The notes below the pieces were generated by a model. It was given only the letters and a program-made list of their open reading frames with translations, had not been told where the DNA came from and made no database searches. The translations under genes and the position numbers were made by a program. DNA of 45,433 nt from a virus: positions 1 to 45,433 of IMG/VR virus record IMGVR_UViG_3300046747_000467; one strand, 5' to 3'. Positions within the stretch are counted from its first letter, which is position 1; each line of letters starts with the position of its first letter. This document shows, in pieces, positions 40,195 to 45,433 of the stretch.

Positions 40195-40707
40195 TCAGTC
40201 GTTCGTGGTGGGATTCACTTCACGATAAAGAATCCCGGCGATCCCCGTGGATGCCGGCATATCGCAGTGAACAGAATCGGCCCCGGGAGAGTGCGACGTT
40301 GTCAGGAAAAGCTGAACCTGGGTGAGATGTCCGGCTGTCGTTATAGCCGCGACGCCTGAGCCCGCTGTCGCGCTCGTCGACGGCGCGTCAGTGAGCAGCG
40401 AGACCTCCTCGACCCTGCACGAAATCTCGCCGGTCGTCGTCTGGTCGTTCACCGCGACCTGAGCGAGTGTGAGCCCGTTCGTGTTCGAGATGTCGTCTCG
40501 GATGAGCGGGCACGTGACCGAAGCGCTCCCGGTCACGACGTTGATGCCGAGATCGGTATAGATGACCGTGGTCCCCGGGGTCGTACTTTCCACGACGCAA
40601 TTCGATCCAGGGATGGTCTTCGCGTTGTACGTCGGAGCCTGCGCCGGCAAGGCACGGACACCGAGGACAGCGACGATCAGCACCAATAACCCAAGTAGCT
40701 TTTTCAT
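40195..40707 (-). CDS. Secreted/virion-associated protein with signal peptide
   Basis: 170 residues. MKKLLGLLVLIVAVLGVRAL, then PAQAPTY, is a clear Sec signal peptide with a PAQA cleavage site. The mature part is beta-rich with three cysteines. Its place among packaging genes is unusual for a secreted protein, suggesting a moron-like insert. No family recognised. Confidence 0.7.
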   Translation of the reverse strand: MKKLLGLLVLIVAVLGVRALPAQAPTYNAKTIPGSNCVVESTTPGTTVIYTDLGINVVTGSASVTCPLIRDDISNTNGLTLAQVAVNDQTTTGEISCRVEEVSLLTDAPSTSATAGSGVAAITTAGHLTQVQLFLTTSHSPGADSVHCDMPASTGIAGILYREVNPTTND

Positions 40708-40733
40708 GACTCAATTCTCCCTTTGCTCAAAAA

Positions 40734-40943
40734 TCACTTCGCGCGCCTCTCGTAGCCCGACTTCATCGCCGATAGCTCGCGGCACTGCTTCTCTAGCGCC
40801 TTCATCTTGTCCAGATGCTCCCCGTAGTACATCCGGGCGTTGTTCTTCACGAGGTCCGCTCGGAGCGCTTCGATGGCGAGCTCCTTCGCTCGAATCTTGC
40901 GCTGTGCTTCCTCGAGAGCTCCGCGGTTGACGGTCGTGGTCAT
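40734..40943 (-). CDS. Coiled-coil protein, 69 aa
   Basis: Begins MTTTVNRGALEEAQRKIRAK, a basic, heptad-like helix over nearly the whole length. ATGA overlap with the previous gene. Function unknown. Confidence 0.65.
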   Translation of the reverse strand: MTTTVNRGALEEAQRKIRAKELAIEALRADLVKNNARMYYGEHLDKMKALEKQCRELSAMKSGYERRAK

Positions 40944-41134
40944 ACGTCCTCGTAGAGCCAGCTCACCATTACCTTGGCCACGCCGCGGTCCGGATCGTCG
41001 AACGTCCACTTGTGCAATACGGCAGCCCTCAGCGGGGCTTCCGAATCTGGAATGCCTTCGCCCACTTCTGCAAGGCCGTTCTCCAGGAAGAACGCGCGCA
41101 GCTGCCCGAACGTCTTTACTTCGCTGAGTTTCAT
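40940..41134 (-). CDS. Hypothetical protein, 64 aa
   Basis: MKLSEVKTFGQLRAFFLENG and later HKWTFDDPDRGVAKVMVSWL. Coupled by ATGA on both sides. No family recognised. Confidence 0.65.
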   Translation of the reverse strand: MKLSEVKTFGQLRAFFLENGLAEVGEGIPDSEAPLRAAVLHKWTFDDPDRGVAKVMVSWLYEDV

Positions 41135-41559
41135 TCCTTCATCTCCACGATGATCTCCTTCATCGGCTCGCCCGAGACGGGCATTTGAACGAGGACGGCG
41201 TTCATCACGCGAGGTCCTGTCTTCTCGGCGGCGCGAACCTTCATGATGCCGCTCATCACAGCCATGTCGACCTTGATGCCCACCGGGGCCTCCTTGGCGC
41301 TCATGAGCCCGTACTTCGCGCACCGAAGGCGATGACGGGCTTGCTCGAGTCCCACCTCCGCCACCCACGCTTCCGACGGCTCTTCCTCGAGGCCCGTTAT
41401 CTCGCTGAAGCGCTGGACGCCGTCCAGGTTCACCATCGCCTGCTCAAGCACCCTGTCCTCGAGCTTCCGGATGCGCGACAAGCGGGAGTCTCCGGATTCG
41501 GCCAGCGGACCGGACGCGAGTCCGGCCAGCGAGTCGGTTTCGAGTTCGTCGAGGTCCAT
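41131..41559 (-). CDS. Hypothetical protein, terminase small subunit candidate
   Basis: 142 residues, beginning MDLDELETDSLAGLASGPLA. Helical with an N-terminal HTH-like stretch (RIRKLEDRVLEQAMVNLDGV) and a beta-hairpin C-terminus. Size and place upstream of terL fit a small terminase, but no direct signature is seen, and four to six genes lie between. Tentative. Confidence 0.45.
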   Translation of the reverse strand: MDLDELETDSLAGLASGPLAESGDSRLSRIRKLEDRVLEQAMVNLDGVQRFSEITGLEEEPSEAWVAEVGLEQARHRLRCAKYGLMSAKEAPVGIKVDMAVMSGIMKVRAAEKTGPRVMNAVLVQMPVSGEPMKEIIVEMKE

Positions 41560-41562
41560 GGG

Positions 41563-41745
41563 TCAGTTTACCTCGCCGCCAAGGCGGCACCCGGTAACGA
41601 ACAGGGAATTCCGATACCTGCTGACTTTTCCGGGTGCCGCCCCGTGAGACGCGGGGGCTAGCCGCTTCTTCCCATGCCCCGCTTTGTCACGACAGTCAGA
41701 TCGTTTCCCGGTGTGCCGGGCTCGGGGCTGCGAACACTTTTTCAT
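41563..41745 (-). CDS. Small basic protein, 60 aa
   Basis: ATG at 41745 overlaps the upstream stop (ATGA). MKKCSQPRARHTGKRSDCRD onward is strongly basic with Cys/His spaced for a possible zinc site. Composition could also be spurious, but coupling supports it. Confidence 0.45.
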   Translation of the reverse strand: MKKCSQPRARHTGKRSDCRDKAGHGKKRLAPASHGAAPGKVSRYRNSLFVTGCRLGGEVN

Positions 41746-42023
41746 CCCAGGCTCACCAGGTCCACGCCATGGACCTCGACCTGACGGACGCCGTAGGACA
41801 TCCCCCGGACTCCAAAAGCCTGCAGGGCGAGCTTGAGGGGGAATTGGTCCTGTCCGGTGGCGGGGTCCACGCATCGAAGGGTCAGGGAGTGGTTGGCTGC
41901 CCCGCGCATGCGGGCCATGCAGCCGTTTGCCTCCGCCTCGGTGTCGAAGGTCTTCCCGGGTAGGGCCACCGTGGAGCCATCGGTCATGGCGACCACGGCG
42001 GTAACCTGGAAGACCGTCTTCAC
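41742..42023 (-). CDS. Hypothetical protein, 93 aa
   Basis: Begins MKTVFQVTAVVAMTDGSTVA, a beta-sandwich-like pattern. Coupled to neighbours by ATGA. Unknown function. Confidence 0.65.
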   Translation of the reverse strand: MKTVFQVTAVVAMTDGSTVALPGKTFDTEAEANGCMARMRGAANHSLTLRCVDPATGQDQFPLKLALQAFGVRGMSYGVRQVEVHGVDLVSLG

Positions 42024-42214
42024 GCGAGGTCGAGCTCCCCCTGCGTCGGGGCCTTGGCCGCCTCGATGGCGGGGGCCACAGCGGGGACTACCCGTGCCGC
42101 CAGGAACTCCACCACGGCCTTACGGGCGGCGGGGTCGGGCAGCATCAGCAGGTGTCGGACACACTGCTCGTTGACGTACATCTCCAGGGCGAAACCGGTC
42201 TTCTTGGTGCGCAT
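42020..42214 (-). CDS. Hypothetical protein, 64 aa
   Basis: Strong AGGAGGACC ribosome site before the ATG. MRTKKTGFALEMYVNEQCVR, then an Ala/Val-rich helix. No family recognised. Confidence 0.65.
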   Translation of the reverse strand: MRTKKTGFALEMYVNEQCVRHLLMLPDPAARKAVVEFLAARVVPAVAPAIEAAKAPTQGELDLA

Positions 42215-42221
42215 GGTCCTC

Positions 42222-42539
42222 CTACGAACTCAGCAGGTCACGAACGACGTCGAGGGCCTCGTGGACCGAGGTCACGACGTAGACTTTTGCCCCGGCACTG
42301 CGTAGCCGCCGATGAGCCTCCACCTGGTCACCACTCGGTACGTTTCCAGTGAGCTTGCATTCAAAGAACACCGCTCGCCCAGCAACAATTGCCCCGATGT
42401 CCGGAGTCCCGGTGGGCGCCCCATGAAGCACACCTCCCCGGACTCGCGGGGAACCGCACTGGATGCGGTAGCTGTAGACGCCGGGGATGCCATTGAGGGC
42501 TTTGATGAGCGGAGACGTGACCTGAGTGCTTTCGCTCAC
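42222..42539 (-). CDS. VRR-NUC family nuclease
   Basis: 105 residues. RVRGGVLHGAPTGTPDIGAI, then VFFECKLTGNVPSGDQVEAH, has the nuclease order G..G..PDI, ECK, Q of VRR-NUC/PDDEXK proteins. Asp (PDIG) and Glu-Lys (ECK) are catalytic. GTG at 42539 lies in the palindrome GCTCACGTGAGC and about 20 nt after a GATACA -10; a longer GTG start at 42662 would cover the promoter element. VRR-NUC proteins act on branched DNA. Confidence 0.8.
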   Translation of the reverse strand: MSESTQVTSPLIKALNGIPGVYSYRIQCGSPRVRGGVLHGAPTGTPDIGAIVAGRAVFFECKLTGNVPSGDQVEAHRRLRSAGAKVYVVTSVHEALDVVRDLLSS

Positions 42540-42545
42540 GTGAGC
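42534..42545. promoter_or_regulatory. 12-bp perfect palindrome at VRR-NUC start
   Basis: GCTCACGTGAGC is a perfect inverted repeat that includes the GTG start codon. It could be an operator or an mRNA hairpin that occludes the start. Palindromes this short also occur by chance. Confidence 0.4.
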
Positions 42546-42558
42546 ACTATCGCACGTC

Positions 42559-42578
42559 TGTATCACAATGCATAGCGG
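42559..42578 (-). promoter_or_regulatory. Tandem 10-bp element (copy 5)
   Basis: The minus strand reads CCGCTATGCA TTGTGATACA. GATACA serves as a -10 about 20 nt before the VRR-NUC GTG; the -35 position is weak. Same element as at 374, 1453, 8540 and 8574. Confidence 0.6.
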
Positions 42579-43046
42579 AATCGACGGATAGTCAGAGTCC
42601 AGCAGGCAGCGGGCACACCGGGATCCCTCGTGATAAACCCCCGTCTGCCTGGGGCTGGTCACGTCCGGTGCTCTTGCTGGAGGGGGTCCCTGTCGGAACC
42701 CATGACTCTGCTCTGCGGTGGTCTACGGTGAAAGGGGGCGCTCACACCCCCGGAGTAACATCACGTCCCGCTTCGCCTTCGTCGCCTCTATGCGCAGTGC
42801 TCCAACCGGCGCCGGGGCCATTACCCGCTCGCCATAGCCGTTAAGCGCCATCCCGTATTCGGGGGCAAAACCCCCTACCGTAGGACGCCGGGACCCTGAG
42901 AACCCTTCCAAGGCTTGATTGGACTTCAGCTTCGGCCCTTGAGGTCGGCCTCCACTGCCAGCAGGGGGCCGTCGCCCCTTATTTCGGCCGCCGCCGTGCA
43001 CCCGGCTAACAGGTACGCTTTGAGCGCCACTGGGAGCGCTTGGCGC
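42579..43046. other. Mostly non-coding region between opposite-strand genes
   Basis: About 470 bp without a convincing long gene. It contains a GGGGG-N5-CCCCC hairpin at 42861-42875, a second GGGGG/CCCCC hairpin near 42733-42750, and one weak 42-codon reading frame (42723-42851). The longer 143-codon frame has biased composition and no ribosome site. A structured RNA or control region is possible. Confidence 0.5.
42723..42851 (-). CDS. Possible small gene, 42 aa
   Basis: MALNGYGERVMAPAPVGALR, then IEATKAKRDVMLLRGCERPL. The product looks protein-like and the codon use fits neighbours. No clear ribosome site. Low confidence. Confidence 0.3.
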   Translation of the reverse strand: MALNGYGERVMAPAPVGALRIEATKAKRDVMLLRGCERPLSP

Positions 43047-43069
43047 TGCATAGCAATGTTCTGCATTGC
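43047..43069 (-). promoter_or_regulatory. Tandem 10-bp element (copy 6, degenerate)
   Basis: The minus strand ends ATGCAGAACA TTGCTATGCA (43066-43047). Overlapping it is a perfect inverted repeat GCAATG-N5-CATTGC (43053-43069). One 10-mer is intact and the other degenerate. It lies between a possible leftward gene and the plus-strand gene at 43205. Confidence 0.5.
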
Positions 43070-43135
43070 ACTTGCTGCGCTGACTAGTCTGGGATAGATT
43101 CCCCGAAGCCATTAGCCTGGCGGGGAGAATCCCCC

Positions 43136-43191
43136 AACCGGCCCGTCGAGTCAAGCCCTCACCCCCCTGAGGTTGACTTTCCGGGCCGGTT
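43136..43191 (+). promoter_or_regulatory. Long hairpin upstream of 43205 gene
   Basis: AACCGGCCCG (43136-43145) pairs perfectly with CGGGCCGGTT (43182-43191), and inside GTCAAGCCCTCA pairs with TGAGGTTGAC with small bulges, leaving a C6 loop. TTTT follows on the plus strand. It could be a rightward terminator or a 5' leader hairpin for the gene at 43205. Confidence 0.55.
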
Positions 43192-43204
43192 GCCTTTTGT
43201 GCCC

Positions 43205-43489
43205 ATGAAGCCTGACCTCCTCCTTCGGTGCCCTCTGCCAGCGGATGGCGGTATCGAGCTCGGGGACGTGTGTCGGTACCTGGGGACCCACATGAAGCTC
43301 CTAGGCCCTCTGGCGAGGAGGGCGCTACCGGAAGCGAGGGAGCGGTGGGATGGCTCCAAATGGCGACTGGCCCCGCTCACGGAGGAGGAGGCCAGCAAGG
43401 TCCTGGAGCGGTACTACTTCGAGGAGGAGGCGAGGCTCAGATCGAGGGGTCTCGCTCGGGAGAAGGAGCGGGCTCGACGGTCCAGGTGA
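43205..43489 (+). CDS. Isolated rightward hypothetical protein, 94 aa
   Basis: Begins MKPDLLLRCPLPADGGIELG and ends in a charged helix (RYYFEEEARLRSRGLAREKE). It is the only rightward gene among the leftward genes of this half. The 3' end overlaps the end of the convergent 43437-43571 gene by 53 bp. The start lacks a clear ribosome site. A longer TTG or GTG start is possible. Confidence 0.5.
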   Translation: MKPDLLLRCPLPADGGIELGDVCRYLGTHMKLLGPLARRALPEARERWDGSKWRLAPLTEEEASKVLERYYFEEEARLRSRGLAREKERARRSR

Positions 43490-43571
43490 ACCCGCAGTGC
43501 GGGCACTCCAGCTCGGCCTCGGACGAGTCGGCTTCCCCCTCCATGTCGCACCGGGGGCACTCGCGAATCAT
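43437..43571 (-). CDS. Small zinc-ribbon protein, 44 aa
   Basis: MIRECPRCDMEGEADSSEAE, then LECPHCGFTWTVEPAPS. CPRC and CPHC with 17 residues between make a classic zinc ribbon. ATGA overlap with the upstream gene. Confidence 0.7.
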   Translation of the reverse strand: MIRECPRCDMEGEADSSEAELECPHCGFTWTVEPAPSPERDPSI

Positions 43572-43807
43572 AGCGCCCACGCCTCCTCCCCTTCCTTCGC
43601 TAGCTCTTTCTGCTCTTCCAGCCATTCTAGGTACCTCACCTCTCTCATGGTCAGCTTACGGTTGTGCCCTGGGGGATGGAATAGGTCGCGGTGGCCTGGT
43701 GGGAGTCTCAGGAGGCGGGCTACCTCGGCATCGAACTCCCTGCGCATCTGACGGCCCTCCTGGTCGGTCAGGGGGCGGTCGTCTTCGCTTTTGCCCCAGC
43801 GGGTCAT
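43568..43807 (-). CDS. Hypothetical protein, 79 aa
   Basis: Begins MTRWGKSEDDRPLTDQEGRQ. Helical and charged with a YLEWLEEQKELAKEGEEAW end. Coupled by ATGA to the zinc-ribbon gene. Confidence 0.65.
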   Translation of the reverse strand: MTRWGKSEDDRPLTDQEGRQMRREFDAEVARLLRLPPGHRDLFHPPGHNRKLTMREVRYLEWLEEQKELAKEGEEAWAL

Positions 43808-44434
43808 TCACTCCCCCTTCGCCGGCTCGTAGGGTGGCATACCCAGCACTCGGAGCGCCGCTTTCGACTCCGGCGAGCACTGACACGAATCCTCGGTGAC
43901 GGTCAGCGCCATCGTCGCCGGGTCTTGCCTGACGCAGAGGCCGCTATGTCGGACCCACCTGTCGGCGAGTCCGCGAAGGGCTTTCCTCGCCTCCTCCAGC
44001 GCGGAGACGGCGGTGTCGCGTTCGGCAAGGAGGGCATTCTCCCGCCACCCCCGACAGCTACACTCCGTCACGCTACACGCCCCCGACGCTTGCTCGTGGC
44101 GCCCCTTCGGGTGACCGCAGAAGGCGCAGGGAGACTCGGGGTCGAATCGCGGTACCAGTCTCTCCCCCGGCGCTGCCTCGGTCATCGTGTCGAGGTAGAA
44201 GCCGCCTTTCTCCTCCCGCTCGCCATCGGAGCCGCGGGGGCGGGGGGCGGGAAGGGGCATCCATGCGAACGCATCGATCGGTTTGCCGCGTGACTCGAAC
44301 CACGTGACCTGTCTAGGGCTCCCGTCTCCGCGATAGCTCCCCTCGCAGACGTACCGAGAGCCCTTGTACTCGTAGGCACAGAGAACGAATCGGAATCGCT
44401 CCGGCAACCGCTCCCTCACGCTGATCCATTCCAC
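43808..44434 (-). CDS. DUF551-like protein with zinc motifs
   Basis: 208 residues; GTG start at 44434 follows a GGGGGAGGGG ribosome site. The first 30 residues (VEWISVRERLPERFRFVLCA) match the DUF551 pattern W-I-S-V-x-x-R-L-P. The middle has CAFCGHPKGRHEQ and CSVTECSCRGW, a Cys/His-rich zinc site, and a coiled C-terminal part. Common in accessory regions of phages and prophages; function unknown. Confidence 0.75.
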   Translation of the reverse strand: MEWISVRERLPERFRFVLCAYEYKGSRYVCEGSYRGDGSPRQVTWFESRGKPIDAFAWMPLPAPRPRGSDGEREEKGGFYLDTMTEAAPGERLVPRFDPESPCAFCGHPKGRHEQASGACSVTECSCRGWRENALLAERDTAVSALEEARKALRGLADRWVRHSGLCVRQDPATMALTVTEDSCQCSPESKAALRVLGMPPYEPAKGE

Positions 44435-44435
44435 G

Positions 44436-44780
44436 CTACCCCTCCCCCTTCGTCGAAGGCGCGAGGGCCGCGTCGATGTCATCAGCAAGCAAAGTCCCCG
44501 CGACGACCCAGTGGTTCACCTGAACCCGCCGCAATAGCTCCTCCAACTTCCCGTTCCGCTCCTCCAGCATCGAGGCGTGGCGGGCGGCGGAGAGGAGGGC
44601 GGGGGCGTTCGACTCGACGAACCTCCCGAGGTCGGTCAAGTAGTCGGTCAGGACCGTGTACGCGATGCCATGATGGACAACGACGCGCTCGCCGTCCTTG
44701 GTCCCCTCGCGAATCATGCGCCGCATTTCGGTGACCGAGGCCACTTTGCTCTCCAGCTCGGTCAGCTCGGCGGGGGTCAC
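44436..44780 (-). CDS. Hypothetical protein, 114 aa
   Basis: GTG at 44780 overlaps the upstream stop (GTGA). Begins (M)TPAELTELESKVASVTEMR and is helical, with an HHGIAYTVLTDYLTDLGRFV middle. No family recognised. Confidence 0.65.
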   Translation of the reverse strand: MTPAELTELESKVASVTEMRRMIREGTKDGERVVVHHGIAYTVLTDYLTDLGRFVESNAPALLSAARHASMLEERNGKLEELLRRVQVNHWVVAGTLLADDIDAALAPSTKGEG

Positions 44781-45166
44781 AGCGCCTCCAATGCTTTGCG
44801 GGCCAGGCACACGGTGCACGACGCGCCGCCATTCGGATCACAGACGCCACGGAAGGGGCAACCGACGGCGACGACCGCTTCCAGCGCCTCCCTCAGCCCC
44901 GCCTTCTCGCGCTCGAGGTCGGCGATGCGGGATGCGAGGCGGGCGTTCTCCCGCCGGAGGTCCTGCACCTCGTTGAGCCCCGGTGCCAGTGCGCGGATGC
45001 CGTCGACCGCCTCCCGGGTCCACTTCGCGTGGGTCGATTGAGCGGCCGCGAGTCGGTCGAGTTCCGTGTCCAGATCGTGCAGGTCCACCCAGGAAAGCGG
45101 GGCCGCGATTGCGATCATTCGACGCAACTGTTCGCGCCGCTCCTTCGTCATCGGTTCACTTGCCAC
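44777..45166 (-). CDS. Coiled-coil protein with C-terminal Cys pair, 129 aa
   Basis: GTG at 45166 is preceded by AGGAG. Leucine-zipper-like NEVQDLRRENARLASRIADL, then EREKAGLREALEAV. C-terminus has GCPFRGVCDP and CTVC, a possible zinc site. Could be a DNA-binding dimer, but no basic region is obvious. Confidence 0.7.
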   Translation of the reverse strand: MASEPMTKERREQLRRMIAIAAPLSWVDLHDLDTELDRLAAAQSTHAKWTREAVDGIRALAPGLNEVQDLRRENARLASRIADLEREKAGLREALEAVVAVGCPFRGVCDPNGGASCTVCLARKALEAL

Positions 45167-45433
45167 GGCCTCTCCTGTCTGCTGCTCGACGCAGCCTGAT
45201 TCTGTCCAGTCTTCCGCCCGCCCCGTACTCCACGAAACGAGGCGAGCTCGGCGCCAGGTGAGAACACTCGACGCACATATAGTGTCCGTCCGAGGTACAC
45301 TTGCCGCGACCGTCGTAGTGCTTCCCGTCGAACTCTTCGCAGGGGTACTCGGGGTCACGGATGCCAACGGTGCCGAAGAGCGGCGGCCCGTTGTTGACGA
45401 AGCGGACGAGGTTTTCCCAGTCGTGGAGCGCGT
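45156..45433 (-). CDS. Small Cys-rich protein spanning circle join (main part)
   Basis: Same gene as at 1-134, read to the stop at 45156 (94 residues in all; the 5' end lies 7 bp past the window end on the circle). Middle: CEEFDGKHYDGRGKC, then YMCVECSHLAP, so five cysteines with a CxxC, probably one zinc site. Ends in an Arg-rich helix. Function unknown. Confidence 0.75.
   Translation of the reverse strand, partial: ALHDWENLVRFVNNGPPLFGTVGIRDPEYPCEEFDGKHYDGRGKCTSDGHYMCVECSHLAPSSPRFVEYGAGGRLDRIRLRRAADRRGRGK
45307..45433. repeat. Terminal direct repeat, right copy
   Basis: Exact copy of 1-127. On a circular map this stretch should be counted once. The assembler overlap, rather than a packaged direct terminal repeat, is the simpler explanation, because 127 bp is a typical k-mer overlap length and the same gene continues through it. 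Confidence 0.95.

Noticed and set aside
1-45433. Integrase, excisionase and attachment site
   Set aside because: No tyrosine or serine recombinase motif was recognised on either strand, so although Xre regulators hint at a temperate ancestor, lysogeny cannot be supported.
1-45433. CRISPR array, tRNA or rRNA genes
   Set aside because: No regularly spaced repeats or cloverleaf-like sequences were noticed; the repeats found are isolated or paired.

Overview
The window is a complete or nearly complete genome of a tailed, podovirus-like bacteriophage. The first 127 bases (1-127) recur exactly as the last 127 (45307-45433), as expected when a circularly permuted or circular genome of about 45.3 kb is assembled linearly. 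One small gene runs across the join. The sequence is GC-rich throughout and packed with small genes, most of which overlap the next by ATGA, GTGA or TGATG. There are no tRNA, rRNA, CRISPR or insertion elements, and I see no integrase, DNA polymerase or phage RNA polymerase, so replication and transcription probably rely on the host. The lipoprotein and signal-peptide genes and the tail architecture fit a Gram-negative host. A cysteine-rich lipoprotein hints at a myxobacterium-like host, but that is a guess.

Layout: (1) 4374 down to 1, minus strand: about eighteen small early/accessory genes (two YodC/DUF2158-like proteins, Xre- and LexA-type DNA-binding proteins, zinc-ribbon proteins, a small membrane protein). 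The operon continues through the circle join to about 43.4 kb. (2) 4375-4792: non-coding region between divergent operons, with inverted and tandem repeats. It is a plausible genetic switch and possible origin. (3) 4793-14889, plus strand: Xre-type regulator, small accessory genes (Lar-like antirestriction protein, two exported proteins), then a DNA-metabolism block: ERF annealing protein, Cas4-like nuclease with an Fe-S cysteine pattern, ParB-like protein, SF2 helicase and HNH (DUF968-like) nuclease. A minus-strand ribbon-helix-helix (RHH) regulator gene not apparent from long ORFs lies at 8349-8528. (4) 42539 down to 14943, minus strand: late genes in a P22-like order: VRR-NUC nuclease, small genes, large terminase, portal, a GroES-like protein, scaffold, capsid, gp4-like adaptor, beta-helix proteins, tailspike, gp10-like tail protein, putative ejection proteins, SGNH-esterase fibre, endolysin and small lysis genes.

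How it works together (inference): ERF, the Cas4-like nuclease and the helicase form a recombination/replication module. The terminase fills a procapsid built from portal, scaffold and coat. The short tail carries a pectate-lyase-type spike and an esterase fibre, which probably degrade and deacetylate host surface glycan. Three putative ejection proteins carry DNA across the envelope.

The most interesting signals are regulatory. A tandem 10-bp element (consensus TTGYKATRCA twice) occurs at six dispersed sites, each promoter-like, and two of them flank the start of the RHH gene. A separate palindrome with an ATACGG / CGTATGCTA core occurs only in the early switch region and directly before the portal gene. 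Two homologous hairpins precede early genes. A repeated C-terminus/ribosome-site cassette joins small genes.
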